NCBI RefSeq assembly: GCF_025370935.1
Contig: NC_133490.1
Location: 8,232,239-8,296,238, forward strand
Length of the DNA stretch: 64,000 nucleotides
DNA from: Choristoneura fumiferana
Lineage: Eukaryota > Arthropoda > Insecta > Lepidoptera > Tortricidae
Direction: 5' to 3'
Shown one piece after another: positions 34,301 through 36,684 of the stretch (positions are counted from its first letter, which is position 1; the number at the start of each line of letters is the position of its first letter). The position numbers and the translations under genes are program-made. The notes under the pieces were generated by a model. That model was not told where the DNA came from, made no database searches, and was given only the letters and a program-made list of their open reading frames with translations.

Positions 34301-36684
34301 AACTTGCAACTTTACAGGCTAGCTAGGAGATTTTAAGGTTCTCAATTGCATGTTAAAGATCGGTCAATTAAGAGGTATTGGTACTACACCGTTGATATTT
34401 AAGGGTGAAATAATTATCAGCCTACATGATATTTTTATTGTATGGATCAGTCAAAGGAAATCAAATTAGATGTCTTTTAATACTGAAATTCATGTCACAT
34501 GACCTTTGAATCCAAGTTGGCAGTGCATCTAAAGTGGTCATTCAATCCATCCATACTAATATTATAAATGTGAAAGTGTGTGTTTGTATGTTTGTCCGTC
34601 TTTCGAAACGGAGCGACGGATCGACGTGATATTTGGCATAGAGATAGTTTATGGGCCAGAGAGTGACATAGGCTTCTTTTTATCCTGGAATAATGCACAG
34701 TTCCGGAAGAACGCGCGATAACCGAATACCACGCGGGCGAAGCTGCAGGCAAAAGATAGTTCTAATATATAAATCCAACTCATAATTTAAATCAAATCAT
34801 CATGAGTTTACTAATAGATCTCACAGTTGTTTCTCTTAACATTTTGCTCTCAAATATCCTCACTCTGTGTTAAAAATTGCCCATTTTAACTTACAAAATG
34901 TTACTAGGAATAACATTTAGTTATGCGCTTCCTAAAATAAGTCAATCTGGAAATGAAACAAATTCATAAGAAAGTCAGTCATAGGCAAATTACATATTAA
35001 ATAAAGCAGCAAAAAACATTTTGCTCCCACAAAATCTTATCAAGCTATCATCATGTTACTCTAGTATATCTGTGTTTACATATCATAATAACCAGTGATT
35101 CATAAAACTTGAGAGGCAGGTAGTTCAAGGTTGTAATAAGATAAGGCATGTTTATCTTTCATTCAGTGTTTTTATCAGAAAATGGTGAGAAGAGATTGTT
35201 AACTGTAAACATAGAAGACTACCCTATGCCCTTGACTTTGTCTGTCCAGAATTTGTTTATTGCTATTATGAGGAAATTGTGCAATTTTCTGTAATAAAAA
35301 CTATCCTATGTCCTTTCCATGGTCTCAAAGGGTCGATCAACTCTTTCTTGTTTGTTATTCTGTCCCGTTGTCCGAGAGACAACAGTGACAGAGTTTCTTA
35401 AAAAAACTGCTATGATATATGCTACAAATGTGCTTAGGAGATTGTCCATTAAATAATGGGCTTGTAACTAGGACAAAAATGTACGCTCTATGAATTATAA
35501 CCACAGAAAACATGGAGAAACTCATGGTTTTAAAGAGTTGTCCAAGGGACGTAACCATGGCACCGCGGTACAGGGAAAAGTTGATCGACCCCAAACTATC
35601 CCATAATAAATGTCATCTAAATTGATTAAGTAGTTTAAGCATGAAGAGCGAACAGACAGACAGATTAACTTCCGGATTTATAATATTAGCAAGGATAAAA
35701 CAACACAGATGTTGATTAAAAATGTGGAGTTCCAACTTATTTGCTTGAAAAAAAAAACAATCCATACTAATATTATAAATACAAAAGTAACTCTGTCTAT
35801 CTCTTCATTCTTAATCCATGTACTTATTACATTTAAATTTAGATCAGCATTATAACATGGTACATGGACCAACCAATACTGATTTTATGTGTTACAAATA
35901 TATCTTCTACCCTATAAAGATCTAGAGCAGAAAGGGGGTCAATGCTCATATCCCTAGTAGAGCTCACACTTATAAAAATAGTAGTAGGTATAAGTGTATA
36001 AATTACTAAAACAAATTCAATTAAAAATGATTAAAGTAGGTACACCCCTATTTTAGTAAAACTGAAAAATTAAACAACATGGACAGTGTTTACACTCCAA
36101 CTCAGAATTTCCCAGAAAGAGCTACTGATTCAAAATTCTATAATACTGATATCATCAAACAAAAATCCAGGCCAGGCTCCCCTGAAAAATAACCCTAGAT
36201 ATGCCAATGTTTTGGTCAAAATAGTCTATGAAAAATCAGCTCGAGTCATAGGACAGCCAACATTAACCCATTTATGGCTTTGATGAGCATTTTTAAGATT
36301 TCTGTCACATATTGTGTTTAGTTCATAAATGGACTGTAGATGTTACTTTTATATAACCATTTGGATTGATAATGTATAATTTTTGAAGTGTGTAAAAATT
36401 CAATTAGAGAAATCTACTCCCTAATTCATATTTCCAAAACTACACTGTTAGTTTAGGGCTTAGTTGTGTATCTATTTTTAGAAAAGACAAAAGAACTAAC
36501 TACTTTACCTCTTTACTTCATAATCTTTTTATCCTGGGCTATATCCAACCAGTTTTGGTTTACAATAATATCTAGAAAACAAACTATTTAAAAAAGGAAC
36601 AGGGAGTTTCATTTACTTACCAGACAGTCCAACTACAGAAACTGTGATCAGCTTTCCACCAGTGTTATCCGATTTCTTTGCCAT
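3415..36684 (-). CDS. RhoGAPp190: p190 RhoGAP gene, 31 exons, C-terminal GAP domain off window
   Basis: Spliced minus-strand gene for a p190-type Rho GTPase-activating protein, a cytoplasmic regulator that switches off Rho and links adhesion signalling to actin. The joined exons give about 1,285 residues with the family layout: N-terminal GTPase-like domain (residues ~12-255; P-loop GQLGVGKS at 28-35, SKND at 198-201), FF-repeat region (~257-555), a conserved HCP...HCP cysteine segment (~575-590), pseudo-GTPase domains pG1 (from ~630) and pG2 (from ~728), then a Ser/Pro-rich linker. Vertebrate p190 is about 1,500 residues with its GAP domain in the last ~250, so that domain should lie left of position 1. 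Exon phases agree at every junction except exon 30 to 31. Exon numbers below are coding exons seen in this window; 5' UTR exons are not determined. Identification is from recognised family sequence, not a database search. Confidence 0.95.
4450..5697 (-). pseudogene. mariner transposon, full length but inactivated
   Basis: Terminal inverted repeats CGTAGTCAGTCCCAAAGTTC (from 4450) and its complement ending GGACCGACTACG (5697), each flanked by TA, define a 1.25-kb mariner. Minus-strand fragments of the transposase are readable in several frames: an N-terminal helix-turn-helix part (5213-5503, ...IFKLLKNVN...) and a catalytic part (4757-4969) with FQQDSAPAHKAKTTQ and EDWPSSSPNL, the second and third DDE blocks of mariners. 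Frame changes separate the pieces and no intact ORF remains. It lies in the intron between p190 exons 30 and 31. Confidence 0.92.
5728..5813. mobile_element. Short hairpin MITE
   Basis: Inverted ends AAGGGCCCCATATAAGGTAC and its near-complement GTACCGTGTGTGGGGCCCTT within 86 bp. Confidence 0.7.
6711..7046 (+). repeat. Dispersed repeat, copy 1
   Basis: About 335 bp shared with 11869-12199: TCATCTAAATGAATCCGTAC, GACAACGCTGTACGAAGCCG, ATAAATAAGGCACACTATGT, ending near ACGTTCTGACAAAAA. Class unknown; no coding capacity seen. Confidence 0.8.
7281..7302. repeat. (GT)n microsatellite at an exon donor
   Basis: Eleven GT units. On the gene strand this is (CA)n starting about six bases inside the intron after p190 exon 30. 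Confidence 0.95.
7308..7419 (-). CDS. RhoGAPp190: p190 RhoGAP exon 30 (linker)
   Basis: Encodes FSETDSSGSSEASGGAARLH and then ARRRHNAHHAPKHYKKR. Ser/acidic then basic. Acceptor CGGCAG, donor AAACG/GTCAGA, directly followed in the intron by a (CA)n tract. As drawn it ends two bases into a codon, which does not agree with exon 31, so an unseen exon or another splice site is likely. Confidence 0.75.
7776..7866 (-). CDS. RhoGAPp190: p190 RhoGAP exon 29 (basic linker)
   Basis: Encodes IKETNEYMEAPSMMRLRRHR and then RHEKTPLHQP. The basic stretch parallels the poly-basic region ahead of the GAP domain in vertebrate p190. Acceptor TTTCAG, donor CAT/GTATGT, one base left over that pairs with exon 30. 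Confidence 0.83.
7957..8158 (-). repeat. Second tRNA-derived SINE family, minus copy
   Basis: Plus strand reads AATTGACCTAGTCCCAATGG ... CGACCGGGATCGAACCCGGA ... ATAACCACTAAATTATCC, that is, a reverse element whose head looks like a tRNA with B box GGGTTCGATCCC. A matching plus copy is at 50929-51150. Confidence 0.82.
8276..8374 (-). CDS. RhoGAPp190: p190 RhoGAP exon 28 (linker)
   Basis: 33 codons, phase 0 both sides. Encodes SQRSGWSHSSGQAGHHHPSG and then VSSETELDAQYAQ. Ser/His-rich, low complexity. Its length is a multiple of three and both flanks are phase 0, so it and exon 27 could each be skipped in frame. Acceptor GTACAG, donor CAG/GTATGT. Confidence 0.85.
8585..8892 (-). repeat. tRNA-derived SINE, near full length
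   Basis: Reverse-oriented copy of the 1377-1694 family: tail first (CATCATCCCAGCCTATATACG), tRNA-like head last (B box GGGTTCGAACCCACG on the plus strand read as reverse). Lies in the intron between p190 exons 27 and 28. Confidence 0.9.
9135..9227 (-). CDS. RhoGAPp190: p190 RhoGAP exon 27 (linker)
   Basis: 31 codons, phase 0 on both sides. Encodes QPGKLDLNNYAMVSDALQQI and then TIGPPHPRERK. The NNYAMVSDAL segment may correspond to vertebrate SDYAEPMDAVV, around a known tyrosine-phosphorylation region (inference). Acceptor TTGCAG, donor AAG/GTATAG. Confidence 0.87.
9538..9962 (+). mobile_element. MITE family AATGAGGGCTATCG, copy 1
   Basis: 425 bp with perfect ends AATGAGGGCTATCG/CGATAGCCCTCATT, no coding capacity. 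Internal landmarks: CGGGGACTATGCAACACTGT and GGTACGGTTTTAAGGTGTAT. Five copies occur in the window. A DNA transposon origin is inferred from the inverted ends. Confidence 0.85.
10164..10932. mobile_element. Foldback element with ~130-bp inverted arms
   Basis: The left arm (10164-10300: ATGGATGAAAATTTTAGAAA ... GTGGCATCAATTAATTAA ... GAAAGAGTT) is the reverse complement, at about 85%, of the right arm (10790-10932). The ~490-bp centre is AT-rich, with a poly-A run and many AATAAT words. No ORF of note. Confidence 0.78.
11021..11130 (-). CDS. RhoGAPp190: p190 RhoGAP exon 26 (linker)
   Basis: Encodes GGGVWQPASYGHRAFTTGRA and then RPHPPPPRQRHSQTLK. GC-rich coding surrounded by AT-rich introns. 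Acceptor ATTAG, donor AAG/GTAAAC. Low similarity to vertebrate linker, placed by phase (codon split with exon 25, phase 0 at end). Confidence 0.85.
11869..12199 (+). repeat. Dispersed repeat, copy 2
   Basis: Same orientation and about 95% like 6711-7046, with a few small indels, so the two copies are fairly recent. Lies in the intron between p190 exons 25 and 26. Confidence 0.8.
12352..12396 (-). CDS. RhoGAPp190: p190 RhoGAP exon 25 (45-nt microexon)
   Basis: Only 45 nt, a multiple of three, encoding DLNCSEDSLSTHES with split codons on each side. It could be skipped without a frameshift, so alternative inclusion is possible (inference). Acceptor TCGCAG, donor CAG/GTGATT. Confidence 0.85.
12883..12960 (-). 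CDS. RhoGAPp190: p190 RhoGAP exon 24 (Pro-rich linker)
   Basis: Encodes GFSVYPPPSTPPEPAPPDHR and then IHADLSP. The PPPSTPPEPAPP run could bind SH3-type partners (inference). Acceptor TCGCAG, donor CCC/GTAAGT; phase continues cleanly into the 45-nt exon 25. A hairpin MITE starts about 20 bp beyond the acceptor. Confidence 0.87.
12975..13245. mobile_element. Hairpin MITE with ~55-bp arms
   Basis: AAGGTGTGGCCACATGCAGT ... TCTGGTCACGTGAC pairs with GTCACGTGACCAGATTTGAC ... GAATGTGGCCGCGCCTT. Adjacent to p190 exon 24 acceptor. Confidence 0.78.
13422..13650 (+). pseudogene. LINE 3' coding tail (non-LTR retrotransposon)
   Basis: Translates in shifting frames to LKWQWTGHIART..DGRWGGKVLEWRPR and PTRW, the C-terminal tail of a lepidopteran endonuclease/reverse transcriptase element (likely RTE-like). 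The same tail is at 19264-19801. Frameshifted and 5' truncated. Confidence 0.8.
13686..13804 (-). CDS. RhoGAPp190: p190 RhoGAP exon 23 (linker)
   Basis: Encodes MEHKLTNSLDLLIGPDSRAD and then IDSEYSDTLNNSKNRGFLK. This is the acidic/Ser linker before the GAP domain. Acceptor GTGCAG, donor AAAG/GTAACT; a LINE tail remnant lies about 40 bp downstream in the next intron. Confidence 0.9.
14817..14967 (-). CDS. RhoGAPp190: p190 RhoGAP exon 22
   Basis: Encodes AFYTPFFKEVWEKKGEIERA, then FRMEQPHNLPDVATARPNPP and PHDRHAPYHK. FYTPFFKEVWEKK is the insect form of vertebrate IFHPFFKDVVEKK. A Pro-rich linker starts at the exon end. Acceptor CCCACAG, donor CAA/GTAAAT. Confidence 0.94.
15405..15540. mobile_element. 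Hairpin MITE (GCCGTCT family), copy 1
   Basis: TTCACCATTCAATGATTAAT ... GTGATGCCGTC ... GAGACGGCATAAAATTGATC ... TCAATGAGTGGTGAAGCAGG. Inverted halves, related to 43484-43614 and 45704-45850. Confidence 0.7.
15581..15765 (-). CDS. RhoGAPp190: p190 RhoGAP exon 21 (pG2)
   Basis: Encodes AFSMNIPNLPIQMVAVTDGG, then GSAANAFFGTDLGHALITEG and NATADRLAAHFTTYTSSAEN. IPxxPIQMVAVTDGG and LxxxLITEGNxxA match the vertebrate IIPIQLVALTDGA...REQLTEGEEIA. Donor AAGT/GTGAGTG is chosen over the nearby AA/GTGTGA because only it keeps phase with exon 22. Confidence 0.94.
16123..16229 (-). CDS. RhoGAPp190: p190 RhoGAP exon 20 (pG2)
   Basis: Encodes VIISSFHGATQFREELIHGF and then ILIYSAKRKASLATL. The HGFILIYSAKRKASLATL block is close to the vertebrate HGYIVFYSAKRKASLAML. 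Acceptor TTTCACAG, donor GAA/GTAAGT. Confidence 0.96.
16554..16777 (+). mobile_element. Helitron-like element, best copy
   Basis: Starts TCCATACTAATATTATAAAT and ends GGCGAAGCCACGGGCAAAAG then CTAG. TC start, CTAG end, a small GC-rich hairpin before the end and no terminal inverted repeats fit non-autonomous Helitrons. About 224 bp. Preceded by a short ACTAGTA-rich tandem repeat (16496-16552). Confidence 0.7.
16885..17150 (-). pseudogene. Two decayed tandem copies of p190 exon 19 with donor
   Basis: The block from TGCTTCCTCACCGGGG through AAGCGGAAGGTCGAG/GTGAGA recurs twice more, donors at about 17018 and 16885, each 133 bp from the last. Each copy starts with a remnant of the exon's 5' part (like ATGTTGTGTATG) and skips about 40 internal bases. 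Both have single-base deletions that shift the frame (for example after CACCGGGG in the nearer copy), so neither could replace the true exon. Confidence 0.85.
17153..17297 (-). CDS. RhoGAPp190: p190 RhoGAP exon 19 (pG2)
   Basis: Encodes IMVCMFCDDPYSPERVLSPL, LLHRACFLTGDRSIVIETFL and GDSKRKVE. MVCMFCDDPYS equals vertebrate IVMCLMCGDPFS. Acceptor TCTCAG, donor GAG/GTGAGA. Two decayed copies of this exon with its donor follow downstream at 133-bp spacing (16885-17150). Confidence 0.95.
17996..18151 (-). CDS. RhoGAPp190: p190 RhoGAP exon 18
   Basis: Encodes LHCSYMEASVNELGTEALTS, then DAIQELIRANREKASYAHLY and RDLIVCFDSDIR. Corresponds to vertebrate LQCVFLDPASAGIG...QVLKGLL and the DVDLR lead-in to the conserved MCxMCGDPF block. 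Acceptor TTTCAG, donor AAG/GTAGGG. Confidence 0.93.
18247..18340. mobile_element. Hairpin MITE with perfect 35-bp arms
   Basis: 18247-18281 and 18306-18340 are exact reverse complements (GTGAGCAAAAATTTGATCAA ...) around a 24-base loop. A diverged relative is at 33258-33365. Confidence 0.85.
18770..18925 (+). repeat. Dispersed repeat shared with 33465-33560
   Basis: Contains GATGGTGAGCAAGATGTGGA and AAGTGCCCATTCACCCTAGA; a shorter copy is at 33465-33560 (AAAGCCCATTCACCCTAGAT). Likely non-LTR element debris. Confidence 0.6.
19055..19149 (-). CDS. RhoGAPp190: p190 RhoGAP exon 17 (pG1-pG2)
   Basis: Encodes GLPLVVMFVQDEGMDKKELM and then RLQEEGQNLADN. LPLVVMFV is the vertebrate LPLTLILV strand. 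Acceptor TTCGCAG, donor ACAA/GTGAGA. A LINE 3' fragment on the same strand lies in the upstream intron. Confidence 0.94.
19264..19801 (-). pseudogene. LINE reverse transcriptase C-terminal fragment
   Basis: A 175-residue minus-strand ORF contains VMTYGSETWCFT, RTRVTDIAKRISSLKWQWAG, RKVLEWRPR and GEAYVQQW, the typical 3' end of lepidopteran non-LTR retrotransposons (RTE/jockey-like). 5' truncated, as LINE copies usually are. Same strand as p190, in the intron before exon 17, so it is transcribed within the pre-mRNA. Confidence 0.88.
19997..20103 (-). CDS. RhoGAPp190: p190 RhoGAP exon 16 (pG1)
   Basis: Encodes GYFCVYQDQESFEYIRGCAE and then KTLLSSLEQEDKLPFQ. GYFCVYxxxESxxYI matches vertebrate GCLCLYNSKESLSYV, the end of pG1. 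Acceptor GAACAG, donor CAG/GTTAGT. Confidence 0.94.
20625..20740. repeat. Possible TTAA-flanked small element
   Basis: TTAACCTCCTGCGGCCCATG ... ACACCGCGGGCCCCAGG has weakly inverted GC-rich ends. Weak evidence. Confidence 0.35.
21069..21228 (-). CDS. RhoGAPp190: p190 RhoGAP exon 15 (pG1)
   Basis: Encodes VEGVAGEFGKRLLAGCDSER and continues to NIDDFTPN. Position-for-position with vertebrate KDGLARELANEIRAL. The segment where a P-loop would stand reads LGVEGVAGEF, lacking the GK[S/T] triplet, as expected for a pseudo-GTPase. Acceptor TTCAG, donor AACG/GTAATA; next to the 21.5-22.1 kb minisatellite in the upstream intron. Confidence 0.93.
21493..22098. repeat. GGAC/GGAT tetranucleotide minisatellite
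   Basis: About 600 bp of mixed GGAC and GGAT units with occasional GGAA, GGCG and single-base slips, plus larger blocks that repeat (for example the GGATGGACGGAAGGACGG word). Long ORFs on both strands here (IHPS or DGRT repeats) are by-products. Lies in the intron between p190 exons 14 and 15. Confidence 0.97.
22364..22556 (-). mobile_element. Helitron-like element, reverse copy
   Basis: Plus strand begins ACTAGCTGTTGCCCGCTACT and continues through TATCCCGCGGGAACTATACA and ATTCATCTAAATCGGTTCAG. Reverse copy related to 2629-2824. Confidence 0.65.
22887..22989 (-). CDS. RhoGAPp190: p190 RhoGAP exon 14 (pG1 start)
   Basis: Encodes SLTSTGESQCLAGPPAAPWA and then LTADSNQINVIILG. The NQINVIILG strand equals vertebrate DRINLVILG and opens the first pseudo-GTPase domain. 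Acceptor CCAG, donor GGC/GTGAGT, phase 0 end. Confidence 0.93.
23205..23430 (-). repeat. Dispersed SINE-like repeat, reverse copy
   Basis: Reverse copy of the 583-875 repeat: GGCTACCACCATCTTGCTCA ... GTTTACCATCCAGTCGAATA followed by an A-run. Confidence 0.75.
23482..23745 (+). repeat. tRNA-derived SINE, diverged
   Basis: Older copy of the 1377-1694 family with head TGACCTATGACCTCTCAAAC, B box GTGGGTTCAAATCC and body TTTCGAAATTCATGTGC. It ends about 20 bp from the donor of p190 exon 13 in antisense orientation. Confidence 0.8.
23766..23915 (-). CDS. RhoGAPp190: p190 RhoGAP exon 13 (conserved Cys segment)
   Basis: Encodes YKMLDRMEQDRKLMLFQHLG, then FVHCPMREHCPAGANCLDAA. Four cysteines in HCPxxxHCPxxxxC match the conserved vertebrate FVYHPTKETCPSCPAC segment between the FF repeats and pG1. 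Donor GTCGG/GTGAGT is set by phase with exon 14. A SINE ends about 20 bases from this donor. Confidence 0.93.
24098..24195 (-). mobile_element. tRNA-like-containing element, inverted 5' fragment
   Basis: TAGCGACATCTATGTTCCGC ... GAGATGTCGCTACTAAGCAA is the reverse complement of the start of the element at 25440-25545. It lies head to head with the next element, giving a ~36-bp inverted match (CTCTCGATGAGAGCGGAACA). Confidence 0.75.
24206..24526 (+). mobile_element. Repeat with internal tRNA-like promoter, copy 1
   Basis: Contains a tRNA-like block (24331-24402: GGTGGTGTAGGGGTTATAGC, B box TGGGTTCGATTCCCAGC) followed by TCAGTTTGTATTTTCGATAT. Its ends GGTTTTTTGGAGTC/GACTCCAAAAAACC are perfect 14-bp inverted repeats. 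The mix of a Pol III-type head and inverted ends is unusual. Confidence 0.72.
24670..24785 (-). CDS. RhoGAPp190: p190 RhoGAP exon 12
   Basis: Encodes ELLLEHADLFYHFKSISPTG and then TITQEDIKEITDVLQDDFR. The ELLLEHADLFY(H/E) block is nearly the same as the vertebrate ELLLEYSELFYELELD. Acceptor GTTACAG, donor CAG/GTATGA; the Arg codon is completed in exon 13. Confidence 0.95.
25083..25269 (-). CDS. RhoGAPp190: p190 RhoGAP exon 11 (last FF repeats)
   Basis: Encodes WCQQFKRLLEETGYVTPGKQ, then LSEVRVLLMGRECYEALSEE and QQQRVYDQHQRHIQSRAKHN. The ETGYVTPGKxxxEVRxLLxGxECYExL pattern parallels the vertebrate [20 protein letters not shown] block. Acceptor GTGTCAG, donor CAG/GTTGGT, ends in phase 0. Confidence 0.95.
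25440..25812 (+). mobile_element. Repeat with internal tRNA-like promoter, copy 2
   Basis: Longer copy starting TTTGATTGCTTAGTAGCGAC, tRNA-like block at 25622-25694, end ACAAAAAGACTCCAATTAAC. It shows that the element extends upstream of the shared CTCTCGATGAGAGCG, and so explains the inverted fragment at 24098-24195. Confidence 0.72.
26242..26351 (-). CDS. RhoGAPp190: p190 RhoGAP exon 10
   Basis: Encodes TLGQSQKIPYEILETNEASS and then VFKTFLHEAQEEQRNYE. IPYEILET corresponds to the vertebrate (I)PFDLMDT segment. Acceptor TTGCAG, donor GA/GTAAGT with the Glu codon completed in exon 11. Confidence 0.92.
26436..26890 (+). repeat. AT-rich local repeat units
   Basis: AGTACAAGCTAATACTATCA ... GTTGCATAATAA recurs as AGTACAAGCTAATAATATTA ... 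GTTGCATAATAA (26698-26770) and weakly at 26800-26890. A SINE fragment sits between the first two units. Confidence 0.65.
26515..26673 (+). repeat. SINE fragment (body and tail)
   Basis: Headless copy of the same SINE family, beginning at ATTTGAAATTTACCACGAGC and ending near CAGTGGGTGTACAT. It separates two related AT-rich segments (26436-26505 and 26698-26770). Confidence 0.8.
27164..27243 (+). pseudogene. Orphan THAP-domain first exon
   Basis: ATG at 27164 opens MPDCSVFCCKKRSGTSSLQK and DSVTFHM, then a good donor CAT/GTAAGT. The MPxCSxxxC...SxxFH pattern is the start of a THAP zinc finger, a DNA-binding module found in P-element-type transposases and host genes. No second THAP exon is seen downstream, so it is probably a transposon remnant within the p190 intron on the opposite strand. 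Confidence 0.7.
27725..27884 (-). CDS. RhoGAPp190: p190 RhoGAP exon 9
   Basis: Encodes DWPMVVRQLRAHRDFSVYFS, then GARCAESGSGSGSDSPL and ERATRYQ. DWP...VVxxLxxHxDF is an FF-repeat core. The SGSGSGSDS stretch is coded by a small tandem hexamer (GGCTCC), so its length could vary between alleles. Acceptor TTCCAG, donor CAG/GTCACT. Confidence 0.92.
28105..28312 (+). repeat. Non-LTR retroelement 3' tail
   Basis: Contains GTCGGATTCTTCTCAACAGA, TTTTTCCGAACCGGTGGTAG and ends AAGATATTTTGACTTTGACT, a tail common among lepidopteran LINEs. It ends just before p190 exon 8. Confidence 0.65.
28331..28458 (-). CDS. RhoGAPp190: p190 RhoGAP exon 8 (FF region)
   Basis: Encodes VVFRRHVRRLKEEKSAKKLR and then KQLAKLPQVLARMQLPTEELNEK, a basic helical segment of the FF region. 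Acceptor TTGCAG, donor GAGAA/GTTAGT, codon split with exon 9. Confidence 0.92.
28948..29035 (-). CDS. RhoGAPp190: p190 RhoGAP exon 7 (FF region)
   Basis: Encodes EMWSTVSKRLCHYPEWVKFV followed by QQFGNDGTQ, an FF-like module with conserved aromatic positions (W, Y..W, F). Acceptor TTTACAG, donor CAG/GTATGA. Ends in phase 0. Confidence 0.92.
29080..29215 (-). repeat. LINE-like 3' tail, reverse copy
   Basis: Reverse copy of the 375-545 repeat: AATAGGCCGCAATGGACACT ... AAGAAGGATGCGCCGCAAGA. Lies next to the acceptor of p190 exon 7. Confidence 0.65.
29540..29852 (+). repeat. tRNA-derived SINE
   Basis: Copy of the same family with head GCGCGGCCTAGTGGTTGACC and tail ending GGCTGGGATGGATGGATGG. Lies just beyond the donor of p190 exon 6. 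Confidence 0.85.
29886..29986 (-). CDS. RhoGAPp190: p190 RhoGAP exon 6 (FF region)
   Basis: Encodes VANYAEALRIRRETLDFVTE and then AFTQLIRIHVQDHK, the start of the FF-repeat region. Acceptor GTCAG, donor AA/GTAATT, ending two bases into a Lys codon that exon 7 completes. Because the junction splits a codon, both sites are well constrained. Confidence 0.9.
30045..30165 (+). repeat. SINE tail fragment
   Basis: Tail-only copy from TTCCCAACCCGCACTGGGCT to GGACGTATATAGGCTTGGG. It runs directly into a LINE tail fragment (30170-30310). Confidence 0.75.
30170..30315 (+). pseudogene. LINE 3' tail fragment
   Basis: Encodes GSRWLQAASSRSNWR and REAYVQQWTSYG in one plus-strand ORF; the same LINE tail as 19264-19801, and it overlaps p190 exon 5's downstream intron in antisense. 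Confidence 0.75.
30336..30578 (-). CDS. RhoGAPp190: p190 RhoGAP exon 5 (base-recognition motif)
   Basis: 81 codons, phase 0 at both ends. Encodes NETLAALLQNIIKLKKPVVL, then VTSKNDEACE (the N/TKxD-type base-recognition segment, here SKND) and PIVESSSHDNVNVDQAF (SAK-like loop). Acceptor TTCGCAG, donor AAG/GTGGGT. Closes the N-terminal GTPase-like domain. Confidence 0.95.
30668..30845 (-). pseudogene. Downstream partial copy of p190 exon 4 with its splice donor
   Basis: The last ~110 bases of exon 4, the CAG/GTATAG donor and about 68 bases of the following intron recur here, about 305 bp from the true exon. The part encoding SEDGFVCVYDVSLVPGRSWD is intact, but further upstream the copy reads ...SIEKE followed by a TAA stop, and bases corresponding to QRTLPDGR are altered. 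There is no obvious acceptor. It is read as a decayed duplicate, one of five such cases in the window. Confidence 0.85.
31036..31238 (-). CDS. RhoGAPp190: p190 RhoGAP exon 4
   Basis: 203 nt. Encodes VGKTEAYVKRCVATKLQSAE, then LMYVCKNQLGIEKEYEQ and LPDGRLSVDGFVCVYDVS, the central part of the GTPase-like fold. Donor CAG/GTATAG. The 3' part of this exon with its donor is duplicated downstream at 30668-30845; the copy carries a stop and is not used here. Confidence 0.95.
31563..31707 (-). CDS. RhoGAPp190: p190 RhoGAP exon 3
   Basis: 48 codons plus one base. Encodes SDFSGRVVNNDHFLYWGSV and continues to VEQTEFVDDACFQPFK. The VVNNDHFLYWG and VEQTEF(V/I)DD blocks are hallmarks of the p190 GTPase-like domain. 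Acceptor ACAG, donor AAAG/GTTTGC. Confidence 0.95.
31892..31935. repeat. Perfect 21-bp palindrome
   Basis: 31892-31912 (AATCGACCCAATGCATGACA T) and 31915-31935 are exact reverse complements with a 2-base spacer. It lies in the intron after exon 2 of p190. Confidence 0.92.
32237..32385 (-). pseudogene. LINE 3' tail fragment, another family
   Basis: Minus-strand reading gives KRWRDDICLTLGPYWTRVAE then DRAQWRELEEAYAKRHAEF, a LINE C-terminal tail ('W..LEEAYA..R'). Related shorter plus-strand sequences (TGCCTCTTGGCAAGGACCTC) are at 51180-51235 and 51445-51475. Confidence 0.7.
33091..33203 (-). CDS. RhoGAPp190: p190 RhoGAP exon 2 (P-loop)
   Basis: Encodes GTEKEKGQLGVGKSCLCNRF and then VRTHADDYNVDHISVLSQ. 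The GxxGxGKS P-loop is complete, so nucleotide binding is expected. Acceptor CTTCCAG at the high-coordinate end, donor CAG/GTAATAG at 33091. Its 113 nt plus one base from exon 1 make 38 codons and end in phase 0. Confidence 0.95.
33258..33365. repeat. Diverged relative of the 18247 hairpin MITE
   Basis: CAGCACCAATATCTGACACA ... GTGTCAGATATTTTTGCACG; imperfect inverted halves with the same AGATATTTTT core. Confidence 0.55.
33420..33560 (+). repeat. Dispersed repeat, second copy
   Basis: AGGCTTGCGTTTTTCCATAA ... AGCCCATTCACCCTAGATTC; related to 18770-18925. Confidence 0.6.
34550..34760 (+). mobile_element. Helitron-like element
   Basis: TCCATACTAATATTATAAAT start, body GAAACGGAGCGACGGATCGA, end GGCGAAGCTGCAGGCAAAAG then ATAG. 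Same family as 16554-16777, in the first intron of p190 RhoGAP. Confidence 0.68.
35225..35697 (-). mobile_element. Helitron-like element interrupted by a MITE
   Basis: Reverse copy: TTTGTTTATTGCTATTATGA ... ATGTCATCTAAATTGATTAA ... GGATTTATAATATTAGCAAGG. It is split at 35330-35591 by a 262-bp element with inverted ends and a CAAA target duplication. Confidence 0.65.
35330..35591. mobile_element. MITE nested in a Helitron-like element
   Basis: Perfect 12-bp terminal inverted repeats GGGTCGATCAAC/GTTGATCGACCC, 262 bp apart, flanked by the same four bases CAAA (35326-35329 and 35592-35595). Removing the insert restores GGTCTCAAACTATCC, the expected Helitron sequence. A short minus-strand ORF across it is chance. 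Confidence 0.85.
35758..35812 (+). repeat. Helitron-like 5' end fragment
   Basis: TCCATACTAATATTATAAAT followed by an unrelated continuation; a 5' stub of the Helitron-like family. Confidence 0.55.
36621..36684 (-). CDS. RhoGAPp190: p190 RhoGAP exon 1 (start codon)
   Basis: First coding exon. The ATG lies at 36684-36682 and begins MAKKSDNTGGKLITVSVVGLSG, matching the conserved SVVGLSG strand before the P-loop. The 64-nt coding part ends at donor GTAAGTAAAT, leaving one base of the Gly codon. This start is chosen because it is the only ATG before the conserved strand and the family starts at the same place. The intron that follows is 3.4 kb and full of repeats. Confidence 0.93.

Larger units (their letters stand above)
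33204..36620. other. p190 RhoGAP intron 1
   Basis: 3.4 kb, AT-rich. Besides the Helitron-like copies and the nested MITE listed separately, I see no coding sequence. 33900-34540 and 35813-36600 show nothing recognisable. Confidence 0.7.
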
